From the NCBI GenBank assembly GCA_964617665.1, contig CAZUAH010000309.1, forward strand, positions 1 through 15,851: 15,851 nt of DNA. Reading direction: 5' to 3'. Position 1 is the first letter of the stretch; every line of letters starts with the position of its first letter. The translations under genes were made by a program, and so were the position numbers. This document shows, one piece after another, positions 6,047 through 12,640 of the stretch. The stretch comes from JADHUC01 sp964617665. GTDB lineage: Bacteria; Planctomycetota; Planctomycetia; Pirellulales; Pirellulaceae. The notes under the pieces were generated by a model. The model made no database searches and had not been told where the DNA came from. It saw nothing but the letters and a program-made list of their open reading frames with translations.

Positions 6047-7762
6047 GTGGCAAAGCAGATGGTCTTTGAAGATGACGCGAGACAATCGCTGTTGGCTGGC
6101 GTGTCAAAACTGGCACGGGCCGTGCGCAGCACCCTTGGGCCGCGTGGGAGAAATGCGGTTCTAGACAAAGGCTGGGGATCGCCCAAGATCACCAAAGATG
6201 GCGTCACGGTGGCGGAAGATGTCGACCTGGACGACCCGAACGAAAACCTCGGCGCACAACTGGTGAAAGAAGTCGCCAGCAAGACGAACGAGGTAGCCGG
6301 CGACGGCACGACGACGGCAACGGTGCTGGCAGAGGCGATCTTCCGCGAGGGGCTGAAGATGGTGGCTGGCGGTGCGGATCCGATGTCTCTTTCGCGAGGT
6401 ATCAACAAAGCGGTCGACGCAGTCGTTGCCGCGATAGGCAAACAGTCGACGCCAATCGACGAGAAGAACAAGAAAGAAGTTCAACAGGTCGCCACGATCG
6501 CCGGCAATAACGATCCGACAATCGGCAACGTGCTGGCCGACGCCTTCGTGAAGGTTGGGAAGGACGGCGTGATCACGGTCGAGGAAGGCCGAGGCGCCGA
6601 GACTACGGTCGAAGTTGTTGAAGGCATGCAGTTTGACCGCGGGTTCCTCTCGCCGCATTTCGTGACGAATGAAGACGATGTAGTGGCCGAGTTGAGCGAC
6701 TGCTACGTGCTGATATATGAGGAGAAGATTTCGTCGAACAAGAAACTAATTCCTTTGCTGGAAGCGATCAGCAAGGCAAAGAAACCGCTGTTGATCATTG
6801 CCGAGGATGTGGAAGGCGAGGCGTTGGCTACCCTAGTGGTGAACAAGATGCGTGGCATCATCAGCTGCTGTGCCGTTAAGGCGCCCGGCTACGGCGACCG
6901 GCGCAAGGCCATGATGGGCGACATTGGCATCCTGACGGGTGCGACGCCGATCTTCAAAGATCTTGGAATCGACCTAGAGAGCGTCAAGCTGCAGGATCTC
7001 GGCCGAACTAAGAAGGTGAAGATAACCTCGGATGACACAATTATTGTGGGCGGCTCCGGCAAGAAGGCTGACATCCTAGGCCGTGCGGACCAGATCCGCA
7101 AGGAAATGGAGACGACGGACAGCGACTACGATTGCGAGAAACTGCAGGAACGCTTGGCGAAGCTCGCCGGTGGCGTGGCACAGATCAACTGCGGTGCTGC
7201 CACCGAGACCGAAATGAAGGAGCGCAAGGCACTGTTAGAAGACGCCAAATCGGCGACGCAAGCTGCTTTGGAGGAGGGAGTGGTGCCGGGTGGCGGCGTT
7301 GCTCTGATCCGTTCGGAGAAGGCGTTGAAGAAGCTGGAACTGGAAGGCGACGAAGCGTTGGGCGCCATGATCATCCAGAAGGTGCTCGACTACCCATTGC
7401 GGGGCATCGCCGAGAACGCTGGCCAAGACGGTGCTGTGGTTGTCAACCGAGTGCGCCGTCAGAAGGGGAAGCACGAAGGTTTCGATGCCGACAAGGACGC
7501 CTACCGAAACTTGGTCGAGGCTGGGATCATCGATCCGGCAAAGGTCGTGCGAACCGCTTTGCAGAACGCGGCCAGTGCGGCTTCGTTGTTGCTGACGACC
7601 GATTCACTGGTTACGGATATTCCCAAAGAGGAGGAAGAGGCGCTTGGCGACCCGCACGGCCACGATATGGGTGGTATGGGCGGCATGGGCGGCGGCATGG
7701 GAGGTATGGGTGGAGGCATGGGTGGCATGGGAGGCATGGGTGGCATGCCCGGCATGATGTAG
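6047..7762 (+). CDS. groEL: Chaperonin GroEL, first copy (with Gly-Met tail)
   Basis: This 571-residue 60-kDa chaperonin forms the ATP-driven folding chamber in the cytoplasm with GroES as lid. The equatorial ATP site is intact: TLGPRGRN, TKDGVTVAEDV, GDGTTTATVL and the catalytic Asp in LLEDAKSATQAALEEG, followed by GGGVALIR. The apical domain runs from about 190 to 375 and includes the conserved block KAPGYGDRRKAMMGDI. The tail is longer than the usual GGM repeat: a His-containing stretch and then Gly/Met repeats to the end. Oddities compared with E. coli are SPHF where SPYF is usual (the Tyr203 substrate-binding position) and several Cys, including a CC pair in IISCCAVKAPG. GTG start with a strong ribosome-binding site. 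First gene of groEL-groES-groEL, behind a sigma54-type promoter. It may be a specialised paralogue; general identity is certain. Confidence 0.97.
   Translation: MAKQMVFEDDARQSLLAGVSKLARAVRSTLGPRGRNAVLDKGWGSPKITKDGVTVAEDVDLDDPNENLGAQLVKEVASKTNEVAGDGTTTATVLAEAIFREGLKMVAGGADPMSLSRGINKAVDAVVAAIGKQSTPIDEKNKKEVQQVATIAGNNDPTIGNVLADAFVKVGKDGVITVEEGRGAETTVEVVEGMQFDRGFLSPHFVTNEDDVVAELSDCYVLIYEEKISSNKKLIPLLEAISKAKKPLLIIAEDVEGEALATLVVNKMRGIISCCAVKAPGYGDRRKAMMGDIGILTGATPIFKDLGIDLESVKLQDLGRTKKVKITSDDTIIVGGSGKKADILGRADQIRKEMETTDSDYDCEKLQERLAKLAGGVAQINCGAATETEMKERKALLEDAKSATQAALEEGVVPGGGVALIRSEKALKKLELEGDEALGAMIIQKVLDYPLRGIAENAGQDGAVVVNRVRRQKGKHEGFDADKDAYRNLVEAGIIDPAKVVRTALQNAASAASLLLTTDSLVTDIPKEEEEALGDPHGHDMGGMGGMGGGMGGMGGGMGGMGGMGGMPGMM
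7667..7759 (+). repeat. Gly-Gly-Met coding repeat at the GroEL1 C-terminus
   Basis: The last 31 codons are almost entirely Gly and Met in GGM or GGGM units, ending MPGMM. Such tails are disordered and project into the chaperonin cavity in GroEL. This one is about twice the length of the E. coli tail, and the second GroEL in this operon has none. Confidence 0.9.
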
Positions 7763-7833
7763 ATCTACCCCGCTCGTTCAACAGACAAATCATCTAACCA
7801 ATTAAAAGCACAAGTAAACGGAAGGAATAAGAA

Positions 7834-8133
7834 ATGGCAAAGATCAAGATTCGACCTTTGGACGATCGCGTGGTTGTCGAACCTGTCGAGGCAGAGGAAA
7901 CCACGGCTGGCGGTATCGTGCTGCCTGACACGGCAAAAGAGAAGCCGCAGCGCGGCATGGTAGTCGCAGTCGGGCCCGGCAAGCTGCTGGACAGCGGCGA
8001 ACGGGCCGAGATGTCGGTGGCTGTGGGCGACCAGGTGATCTACGGCAAGTACGGTGGGACGGACATCGAAGTGAACGGCGAGGAGGTCAAGATCCTTCGC
8101 GAAAGCGATATTCTGGCCAAGGTGCTCGACTGA
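7834..8133 (+). CDS. groES: Co-chaperonin GroES
   Basis: This is a 99-residue 10-kDa chaperonin subunit, the heptameric lid of the GroEL chamber. It starts MAKIKIRPLDDRVVVEPVEA. The mobile loop that docks on GroEL is at about 20-35 (EETTAGGIVLPDTAKEKP), with the usual Gly-Ile-Val-Leu contact. The core follows with RGMVVAVGPGKLL, VGDQVIYGKYGGTDIE and the C-terminal strand KILRESDILAKVLD. Length is normal for the family. The ATG at 7834 is preceded by GGAAGGA about 9 nt upstream. It is the only groES in the window and lies between two groEL genes, 71 bp after the first and 103 bp before the second, so it could serve both rings. Confidence 0.98.
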   Translation: MAKIKIRPLDDRVVVEPVEAEETTAGGIVLPDTAKEKPQRGMVVAVGPGKLLDSGERAEMSVAVGDQVIYGKYGGTDIEVNGEEVKILRESDILAKVLD

Positions 8134-8168
8134 ATCGTCGTTCAAGCCGCGTGAAGGAGACTTGCGTG

Positions 8169-8182
8169 CGCGGCCCACCGCG
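8169..8182 (+). other. Small GC-rich hairpin between groES and groEL2
   Basis: CGCGG (8169-8173) and CCGCG (8178-8182) pair around a CCCA loop in the 103-bp spacer. There is no T-run, so it is not a terminator. It could be an RNA processing or stability element that changes the relative amount of the two chaperonins, but a 5-bp stem could also be chance. Confidence 0.25.
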
Positions 8183-8236
8183 GACCTGCTCCGGGAAATC
8201 GAAATCAAACACACTCTGAGATGAGGAAGTTCAAAA

Positions 8237-9856
8237 GTGGCGAAGCAACTCATGTTTGAAGATCACGCCCGGGCTAAGATGCTGCAGGGCGTTGACAAGC
8301 TGGCCGACGCGGTTGCCATTACGATGGGACCCACCGGCCGCAACGTGATCATCGACAAGTCGTTCGGTGGTCCCACGGTCACCAAGGACGGCGTGACCGT
8401 TGCCAAGGAAATTGAATTAGAGGATCGTTTCGAGAACATGGGCTCGAAGCTCGTGATCGAAGTTGCCCAGAAGACATCCGATGTCGCTGGTGACGGCACA
8501 ACGACTGCCACAGTATTGGCTCGGGCGGTTTTCAAGGAAGGCCTGCGAAACATCGTGGCGGGCAGCAATCCGATGGCAATTCGTCGAGGCATCGAAAGGG
8601 CTGTCGACGCGGCTGTGGAGAACTTGTACGAGTTGGCCAAGCCGGTCACGAGCAAGGATGAAGTGACTCAGGTCGGCGCGATCAGTGCAAACAACGACAT
8701 GAAAATCGGCGAGTTGCTCGCCGATGCTCTGGAAAGCGTTGGCAAAGACGGCGTGATCACGGTCGAAGAAGGCAAGACGACCGACACGGTGGTCGAATTC
8801 GTCGACGGGATGCAATTCGACAAAGGGTTCATCTCGCCGTACTTCATCAGCCGCACGACGGACATGGACTGCCTGATGGAGGATTGCTACATCCTGATCC
8901 ACGAAAAGAAGATCAGCAACATTCGTGATATGGTGCCGATCCTCGAGAAAGTCGGCCAAACGGGCAAGCCCTTGCTGATCATCTCTGAGGATATCGAAGG
9001 CGAGGCGTTGACATTACTTGTAGTCAACAAGCTGCGTGGCGTCTTGAACGTCTGTGCAGTCAAAGCGCCTGGATTCGGCGATCGCCGGAAGGCCATGCTG
9101 GGCGACATAGCCATCCTGACTGGCGGCACCTTGATCAGCGAAGATCTTGGTATCCAGTTGGAAAACCTGGAGTTGTCACAACTCGGACGCGCCAAGACGG
9201 TCACGGTCGACAAGGGAAGTACGACGATCGTAGAAGGCGGTGGCGAACGCTCCGCGATCGACAAACGCATCCAGCAGCTCAACCAGCAGATCGAGACGAC
9301 GGACAGCGAGTACGACAAAGAGAAGTACCAGGAACGTCTGGCCAAGCTGGCGGGTGGCGTTGCAATCGTTTCGGTCGGTGCCGAGACGGAAGCCGACATG
9401 AAGCAGAAGAAGGCTCGTGTGGAAGACGCCTTGCATGCGACTCGTGCGGCGGTGGAAGAGGGTATTCTACCAGGCGGCGGTGTGGCACTGCTACGTTGCC
9501 GAGAAGCCGTCGAGGCCGCTCGCAAGGCTGCCCGTGGCGACGAGAAGATCGGTGTGGACATCGTGCTGAGGGCATTGGACATGCCGTTGCGTCAGATCGC
9601 GTCGAACGGAGGCTTAGACGGTTCCGTGGTGGCCGAGGAAGTGCGGGAAAAGGCCAAAAACGTTGGCTTCAACGCTTATACAGCCAAGTACGAGGACATG
9701 TTCAAGGCTGGTGTCATCGACCCGGTCAAGGTCGTACGAACTGCGTTGGACAACGCCTCCAGCATCGCTGCTCTTATGCTGACGACCGAGACGCTCGTGA
9801 CCAACTACGAGAAGGAGGACAAGGAGAAGCACCTTGTCGAGGGTACCGTCGTCTAA
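8237..9856 (+). CDS. groEL: Chaperonin GroEL, second copy (without Gly-Met tail)
   Basis: This is a 539-residue GroEL with all main motifs: TMGPTGRNVIIDKSFGGP, TKDGVTVAKEIELEDRFENMG, GDGTTTATVL, EGMQFDKGFISPYF (the canonical substrate-binding Tyr is kept), KAPGFGDRRKAMLGDI, and VEDALHATRAAVEEG with the catalytic Asp. It looks closer to the mainstream GroEL type than the first copy does. It ends NYEKEDKEKHLVEGTVV and lacks the GGM tail, which is unusual for a bacterial main chaperonin. The start is GTG at 8237, preceded by GAGGAAG (8223-8229) at 7 nt. It is the last gene of the groEL-groES-groEL unit and is followed 45 bp later by a strong terminator. Confidence 0.97.
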   Translation: MAKQLMFEDHARAKMLQGVDKLADAVAITMGPTGRNVIIDKSFGGPTVTKDGVTVAKEIELEDRFENMGSKLVIEVAQKTSDVAGDGTTTATVLARAVFKEGLRNIVAGSNPMAIRRGIERAVDAAVENLYELAKPVTSKDEVTQVGAISANNDMKIGELLADALESVGKDGVITVEEGKTTDTVVEFVDGMQFDKGFISPYFISRTTDMDCLMEDCYILIHEKKISNIRDMVPILEKVGQTGKPLLIISEDIEGEALTLLVVNKLRGVLNVCAVKAPGFGDRRKAMLGDIAILTGGTLISEDLGIQLENLELSQLGRAKTVTVDKGSTTIVEGGGERSAIDKRIQQLNQQIETTDSEYDKEKYQERLAKLAGGVAIVSVGAETEADMKQKKARVEDALHATRAAVEEGILPGGGVALLRCREAVEAARKAARGDEKIGVDIVLRALDMPLRQIASNGGLDGSVVAEEVREKAKNVGFNAYTAKYEDMFKAGVIDPVKVVRTALDNASSIAALMLTTETLVTNYEKEDKEKHLVEGTVV

Positions 9857-9869
9857 GCGAACCGAAGAA

Positions 9870-9883
9870 TCGGCTTCGGCCGA
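9870..9883 (+). other. UUCG-tetraloop hairpin after groEL2
   Basis: TCGGC (9870-9874) and GCCGA (9879-9883) pair perfectly around TTCG, giving the very stable C(UUCG)G tetraloop, 13 nt after the groEL2 stop and 17 nt before the terminator hairpin. It probably protects the 3' end of the transcript or helps termination. Confidence 0.5.
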
Positions 9884-9900
9884 ACATTAGAGCGCTGACA

Positions 9901-9934
9901 CGGGTCGCTTCCGCAAGGAGTGGCCCGTTTTTTT
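9901..9934 (+). terminator. Intrinsic terminator of the groEL-groES-groEL unit
   Basis: A stem of about 11 pairs (9901-9911 with 9917-9927, including some G-T wobble pairs) with outer arms CGGGTC and GGCCCG is followed directly by seven T (9928-9934). It ends the chaperonin unit and separates it from dnaJ. Confidence 0.9.
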
Positions 9935-9988
9935 GAAAGCGACGTATGATTTCACAGATCATCAACCGTCGTTTGGAGTCGAAGGACC

Positions 9989-11131
9989 ATGCCCACAATG
10001 GCCGGTAAACGCGATTACTATGACGTCTTGGGCGTGACCCGTAGTGCTTCCGAAGGGGAGATTGCGGCGGCGTACCGCAAGCTGGCCGTACGCTACCATC
10101 CAGACAGCAACCCGGACGATGAGGACGCCACGGAGAAGTTCAAGGAGGCCGCCGAGGCGTACGAGGTGCTGCACGACGCAGACAAGCGGTCGATCTACGA
10201 CCAATATGGTCACGCCGGCTTGGAATCGGGCGGCGCGGCGCCGCACTTCACCGACGTTGGCGATATTTTCGAGGCGTTCGGCGATCTGTTTGGCTTGGGT
10301 AATCTGTTCGGCGGCGGTTTTGGCGGAGGCCGGCGGCGGCGTCAACGTCGCGGGGCGGACGTTCGCTGCGACGTTACGTTGGATTTGGAGGAGGCGGCCA
10401 AAGGCGTCGGCAAGACGGTAACGTTCAATCGCAGCAAGGCTTGCGAAACCTGCGGTGCAAGTGGCGCAAAGCCAGGTTCGTCGCCCGAAACTTGCCGACG
10501 TTGCGGCGGTCGTGGCCAAGTCGTGCAGTCGGCCGGAATTCTTCGCGTACAGACCACTTGTCCCGGTTGCCAAGGTACGGGCCAAGTGATTTCCGACCCA
10601 TGCCCGGATTGCCGCGGAAGGGGATACGCGAGGGAAAAGGTTGAATTGGAGGTCGCCATCCCGGCTGGTATCGATGATGGCATGGCCGTGCGATTGCGCG
10701 GTCAAGGCGAACCCAGCCCCGACGGCGGACCACGCGGTGATTGCCACTGCGTCGTGAAGGTCCGAGCGCATCGTATCTTTCAGCGTGAGGGAGATCACCT
10801 GATCCTGCGACTCCCGATCACGTTTAGCCAAGCAGCGTTGGGCGCCAAGATCGAGGTGCCCACACTGACAGGGCCGACCGAATTGGACGTTCGTCGAGGC
10901 ACCGAATCCGGTGAGGTATTCCAGTTGCGAGGTCGGGGTATGCCAAATCCGCACGGCGGATCGAACGGCGATCTACTGGTGCAGACTTACATCGAAGTGC
11001 CCAAAAAGCTGACTGCCCGCCAAGAGCAGATCCTGAGAGAGCTTGCCGAATTGGAGGACACGAATGTCAGTCCTCACCGGAAGAGTTTCTTGGAGAAACT
11101 GGCGAGCTACTTTACGGGTGAGGAAGAGTAG
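9989..11131 (+). CDS. dnaJ: Chaperone DnaJ (type I J-protein)
   Basis: This 380-residue Hsp40 delivers clients to DnaK and stimulates its ATPase. Domains: J domain (about 5-72) with the invariant HPD at 37-39, followed by Ser-Asn instead of the more common Arg-Asn; a Gly/Phe-rich linker (about 85-115) ending in a basic RRRRQRRG patch; a zinc domain with four CXXCXGXG-type motifs (CETCGASG, CRRCGGRG, CPGCQGTG, CPDCRGRG); and the two C-terminal substrate domains. All zinc Cys are present, so it is a full type I DnaJ. The ATG at 9989 has GGAG 10 nt upstream. The second ATG at 9998, giving MAGKRDYY, is equally acceptable and agrees with the usual family start. A TATGAT at 9945-9950 could be a -10 box, but no matching -35 is seen. 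grpE follows with one base between stop and start. Confidence 0.96.
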   Translation: MPTMAGKRDYYDVLGVTRSASEGEIAAAYRKLAVRYHPDSNPDDEDATEKFKEAAEAYEVLHDADKRSIYDQYGHAGLESGGAAPHFTDVGDIFEAFGDLFGLGNLFGGGFGGGRRRRQRRGADVRCDVTLDLEEAAKGVGKTVTFNRSKACETCGASGAKPGSSPETCRRCGGRGQVVQSAGILRVQTTCPGCQGTGQVISDPCPDCRGRGYAREKVELEVAIPAGIDDGMAVRLRGQGEPSPDGGPRGDCHCVVKVRAHRIFQREGDHLILRLPITFSQAALGAKIEVPTLTGPTELDVRRGTESGEVFQLRGRGMPNPHGGSNGDLLVQTYIEVPKKLTARQEQILRELAELEDTNVSPHRKSFLEKLASYFTGEEE

Positions 11132-11132
11132 G

Positions 11133-11774
11133 ATGTCGGAAACCGAGGATAAGGAACTCGATTGCGAAGAGCAGTCGGATAGAGACGCGAATGCCGATAC
11201 AGCGCCGGCAGGCGGTGACGAGCGGGTGGACGTGCATGTCGAGGAACCAGTCGATCCTGCCGAGGAAGTGGAAGAGTTGAAGGCGGCCGTTGCGGAAGCC
11301 AACGATCGCGTGTTGCGTGCGCAGGCTGAACTGGAGAACTTCCGCAAACGCGTATATCGCCAGATGGACGACGAACGGAAGTACGCCAGTTTGCCCCTTC
11401 TTCGCGATCTGTTGCCTGTAATCGACAACCTGGACCGAGCGATTCAGGCGGCAGAGCAAAACGAGAATTCGACCAGCCTGCTGGAAGGCGTGACGATGGT
11501 GGCGCAGCAGTTCAGCGCCGTTTTGGAGCAGAGTCACTGTAAGAAGATCGATGCCGAAGGCGCGACTTTCGATCCGCACTTGCACGAAGCCCTCGCTCAG
11601 CAGCCGAGCGAAGAGCATCCGGCGGGAAGCGTGTTGGAAGTCATGCAGATTGGGTATCAGCTTCACGACCGAGTGGTGCGGCCATCGCAAGTATTCGTTT
11701 CGGCCGGGACGCCGGAGCAGGATACAAACGAAACAACGGAAAACGATAGCGTGGAAGAGGAGGAGGGCGGTTGA
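11133..11774 (+). CDS. grpE: Nucleotide exchange factor GrpE
   Basis: This 213-residue cofactor releases ADP from DnaK. It has an acidic disordered N-terminus (about 1-50), a long coiled coil (about 50-95, VEELKAAVAEANDRVLRAQAELENFRKR), then a four-helix region with LLRDLLPVIDNLDRAI and a beta-domain at about 140-190 containing FDPHLHEAL and the V-x-x-V-x-x-GYxLHDRVVRPSQVFVS signature. An acidic tail, VEEEEGG, closes the protein. The ATG at 11133 starts one base after the dnaJ TAG, with GAGGAAG inside the end of dnaJ as ribosome-binding site, so translation is probably coupled. Longer upstream starts lie inside dnaJ and encode an atypical Arg-rich leader. DnaK, the partner of both proteins, is not in the window. 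Confidence 0.96.
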   Translation: MSETEDKELDCEEQSDRDANADTAPAGGDERVDVHVEEPVDPAEEVEELKAAVAEANDRVLRAQAELENFRKRVYRQMDDERKYASLPLLRDLLPVIDNLDRAIQAAEQNENSTSLLEGVTMVAQQFSAVLEQSHCKKIDAEGATFDPHLHEALAQQPSEEHPAGSVLEVMQIGYQLHDRVVRPSQVFVSAGTPEQDTNETTENDSVEEEEGG

Positions 11775-11883
11775 GGCCTTGAGGATATCGTGTCGGGTAT
11801 CGGCGGGTTGACGACGCATGTACTCTATAAGACTCGAAGCTCGAGACCTCGATCGTGCCTATTGACCAACCGGGAGACTGAAT

Positions 11884-12195
11884 ATGCCGACCTATGACTA
11901 TGAGTGCGACGCATGTGAACACTCGTTCGAGTTGTTCCAGACGATAAGCGAATCGCTGAAAAAGAAGTGCCCCGAGTGCGGTAAGATGAAGCTGCGACGC
12001 CTGTTTGGCACCGGTGGTGCGTTGATATTCAAGGGTTCCGGCTTCTACCAGACGGACTACCGGAGCGAATCGTACAAGAAGGACGCCAAGGCGGCCAAGA
12101 AGTCTAGCGAAAGCACTTCGAGTAAGGGCAAGAGCAAGGACAAAAAGAAGGCTGGCAGCGACAAGAAGAAAGAAACGGCGAAGGCGAGTTCGTGA
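11884..12195 (+). CDS. FmdB-type small zinc-ribbon protein
   Basis: This 103-residue protein begins MPTYDYECDACEHSFELFQ, the typical start of the FmdB/CxxC_CxxC putative regulatory family. One zinc ribbon is formed by Cys8, Cys11, Cys29 and Cys32, followed by KMKLRRLFGTGGALIFKGSGFYQTDY. The last 40 residues are almost only Lys, Ser, Ala, Glu and Asp, a basic low-complexity tail. The molecular role of the family is not settled; in operons it often lies near stress or translation genes. The ATG at 11884 has GGGAG about 9 nt upstream. A 109-bp gap separates it from grpE, and yacG begins one base after its TGA. A TTGACG-12-TATAAG pair in that gap has too short a spacer to be called a promoter. 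Confidence 0.9.
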   Translation: MPTYDYECDACEHSFELFQTISESLKKKCPECGKMKLRRLFGTGGALIFKGSGFYQTDYRSESYKKDAKAAKKSSESTSSKGKSKDKKKAGSDKKKETAKASS

Positions 12196-12196
12196 G

Positions 12197-12376
12197 ATGG
12201 CCCGTTTCAGGTGTCCCACTTGCGACCGAGAGTTCGAGTCCGACGAGAATCCCGCCATGCCGTTCTGCAGCAACCGGTGTCGCACGATCGACCTAGGGCT
12301 ATGGCTTGACGAACAACTGGGCTTGCCCGCCGAACGAGATCCAGAGGACGACGAGGACGGCCTGGAAGCCTACTAA
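12197..12376 (+). CDS. yacG: YacG-family small zinc protein (DNA gyrase inhibitor family)
   Basis: This 59-residue protein carries Cys6-X2-Cys9-X14-Cys24-X3-Cys28 (RCPTC and FCSNRC), the zinc-binding pattern of YacG. It continues with RTIDLGLWLDEQL, the conserved segment after the last Cys, and ends in an acidic tail (DPEDDEDGLEAY). E. coli YacG binds zinc and inhibits DNA gyrase by contacting GyrB; the same function here is inferred from the family. The start ATG is one base after the fmdB-type TGA, so the two small zinc proteins are likely translationally coupled. A strong terminator follows 27 bp after its stop. The gene is short but the motif pattern is clear. Confidence 0.88.
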   Translation: MARFRCPTCDREFESDENPAMPFCSNRCRTIDLGLWLDEQLGLPAERDPEDDEDGLEAY

Positions 12377-12403
12377 CTTTTCTTGTGATTGTGCCAATTT
12401 GCT

Positions 12404-12435
12404 GGTGGCTGGGGTTGAACTCAGTCACCTTTTTT
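12404..12435 (+). terminator. Intrinsic terminator after yacG
   Basis: GGTGGCTG (12404-12411) pairs with CAGTCACC (12422-12429) with one G-T wobble; two further inner pairs are possible. Six T (12430-12435) follow at once. It closes the dnaJ-grpE-fmdB-yacG unit. Confidence 0.85.
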
Positions 12436-12448
12436 CTTGAACTGTTAG

Positions 12449-12591
12449 TTGGACAGCGCCACTTTGAACTTCAAACGCTGCCTATTGCTAGATTTCTTGA
12501 ACAAATCAGCCGTTTGGGCGCTAGCCCCGGTTCCTCCCGCAAAAAACCGGGGCTAGCGCCCAAACGGCTAATTCAAAGTGGCGCTGTCCAA
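12449..12591. mobile_element. MITE-like palindromic element (about 143 bp)
   Basis: The ends are perfect 20-bp inverted repeats (12449-12468 and 12572-12591, starting TTGGACAGCGCC). Inside, arms at 12508-12532 and 12545-12569 form a second, 25-bp perfect inverted repeat with a 12-nt loop. TTA flanks both sides (12445-12447 and 12592-12594), one base off on the left, a weak hint of a target duplication. A partial extra copy of the end sequence (TTCAAACGCTG, 12470-12480) follows the left repeat. No coding capacity. It lies between a terminator and the next gene, where small non-autonomous elements are tolerated. It may instead be a REP-like repeat family; a genome search would tell. Confidence 0.6.
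12508..12569. repeat. 25-bp perfect hairpin in the core of the element
   Basis: The two arms are exact reverse complements. They contain GGGCGCTAGCCCCGG, itself nearly self-complementary around GCTAGC. The loop is CCTCCCGCAAAA. The right arm is not followed by a T-run, so it is not a standard terminator, although such a stem would still hinder transcripts from either side. Confidence 0.92.
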
Positions 12592-12640
12592 TTAGGGAGT
12601 GCTACGAAACGCATATCGCGGCTAAGAAGGAGTCTTGCGG

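Noticed and set aside
7132..7797. 221-codon plus-strand frame overlapping groEL1
   Set aside because: It is a shadow of groEL1 in another frame, Arg/Gly-rich and without motifs.
8887..9582. 231-codon minus-strand frame opposite groEL2
   Set aside because: It is an antisense shadow of a highly biased gene; Ser/Pro/Arg-rich with no family features.
5423..9988. CIRCE operator (TTAGCACTC-N9-GAGTGCTAA) near groEL, groES or dnaJ
   Set aside because: No such inverted repeat was found upstream of any chaperone gene in the window; the palindromes present have different sequences.
9962..10954. 330-codon minus-strand frame opposite dnaJ
   Set aside because: It mirrors the dnaJ codon pattern; no recognisable domain and the start lacks a ribosome-binding site.
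11043..11132. Upstream ATG extending GrpE by 30 residues
   Set aside because: The added part lies inside dnaJ and encodes an Arg-rich leader unlike GrpE; the ATG at 11133 has a good ribosome-binding site.
11808..11831. TTGACG and TATAAG as a promoter for the fmdB-type gene
   Set aside because: The spacer is only 12 bp, too short for a sigma70 promoter.
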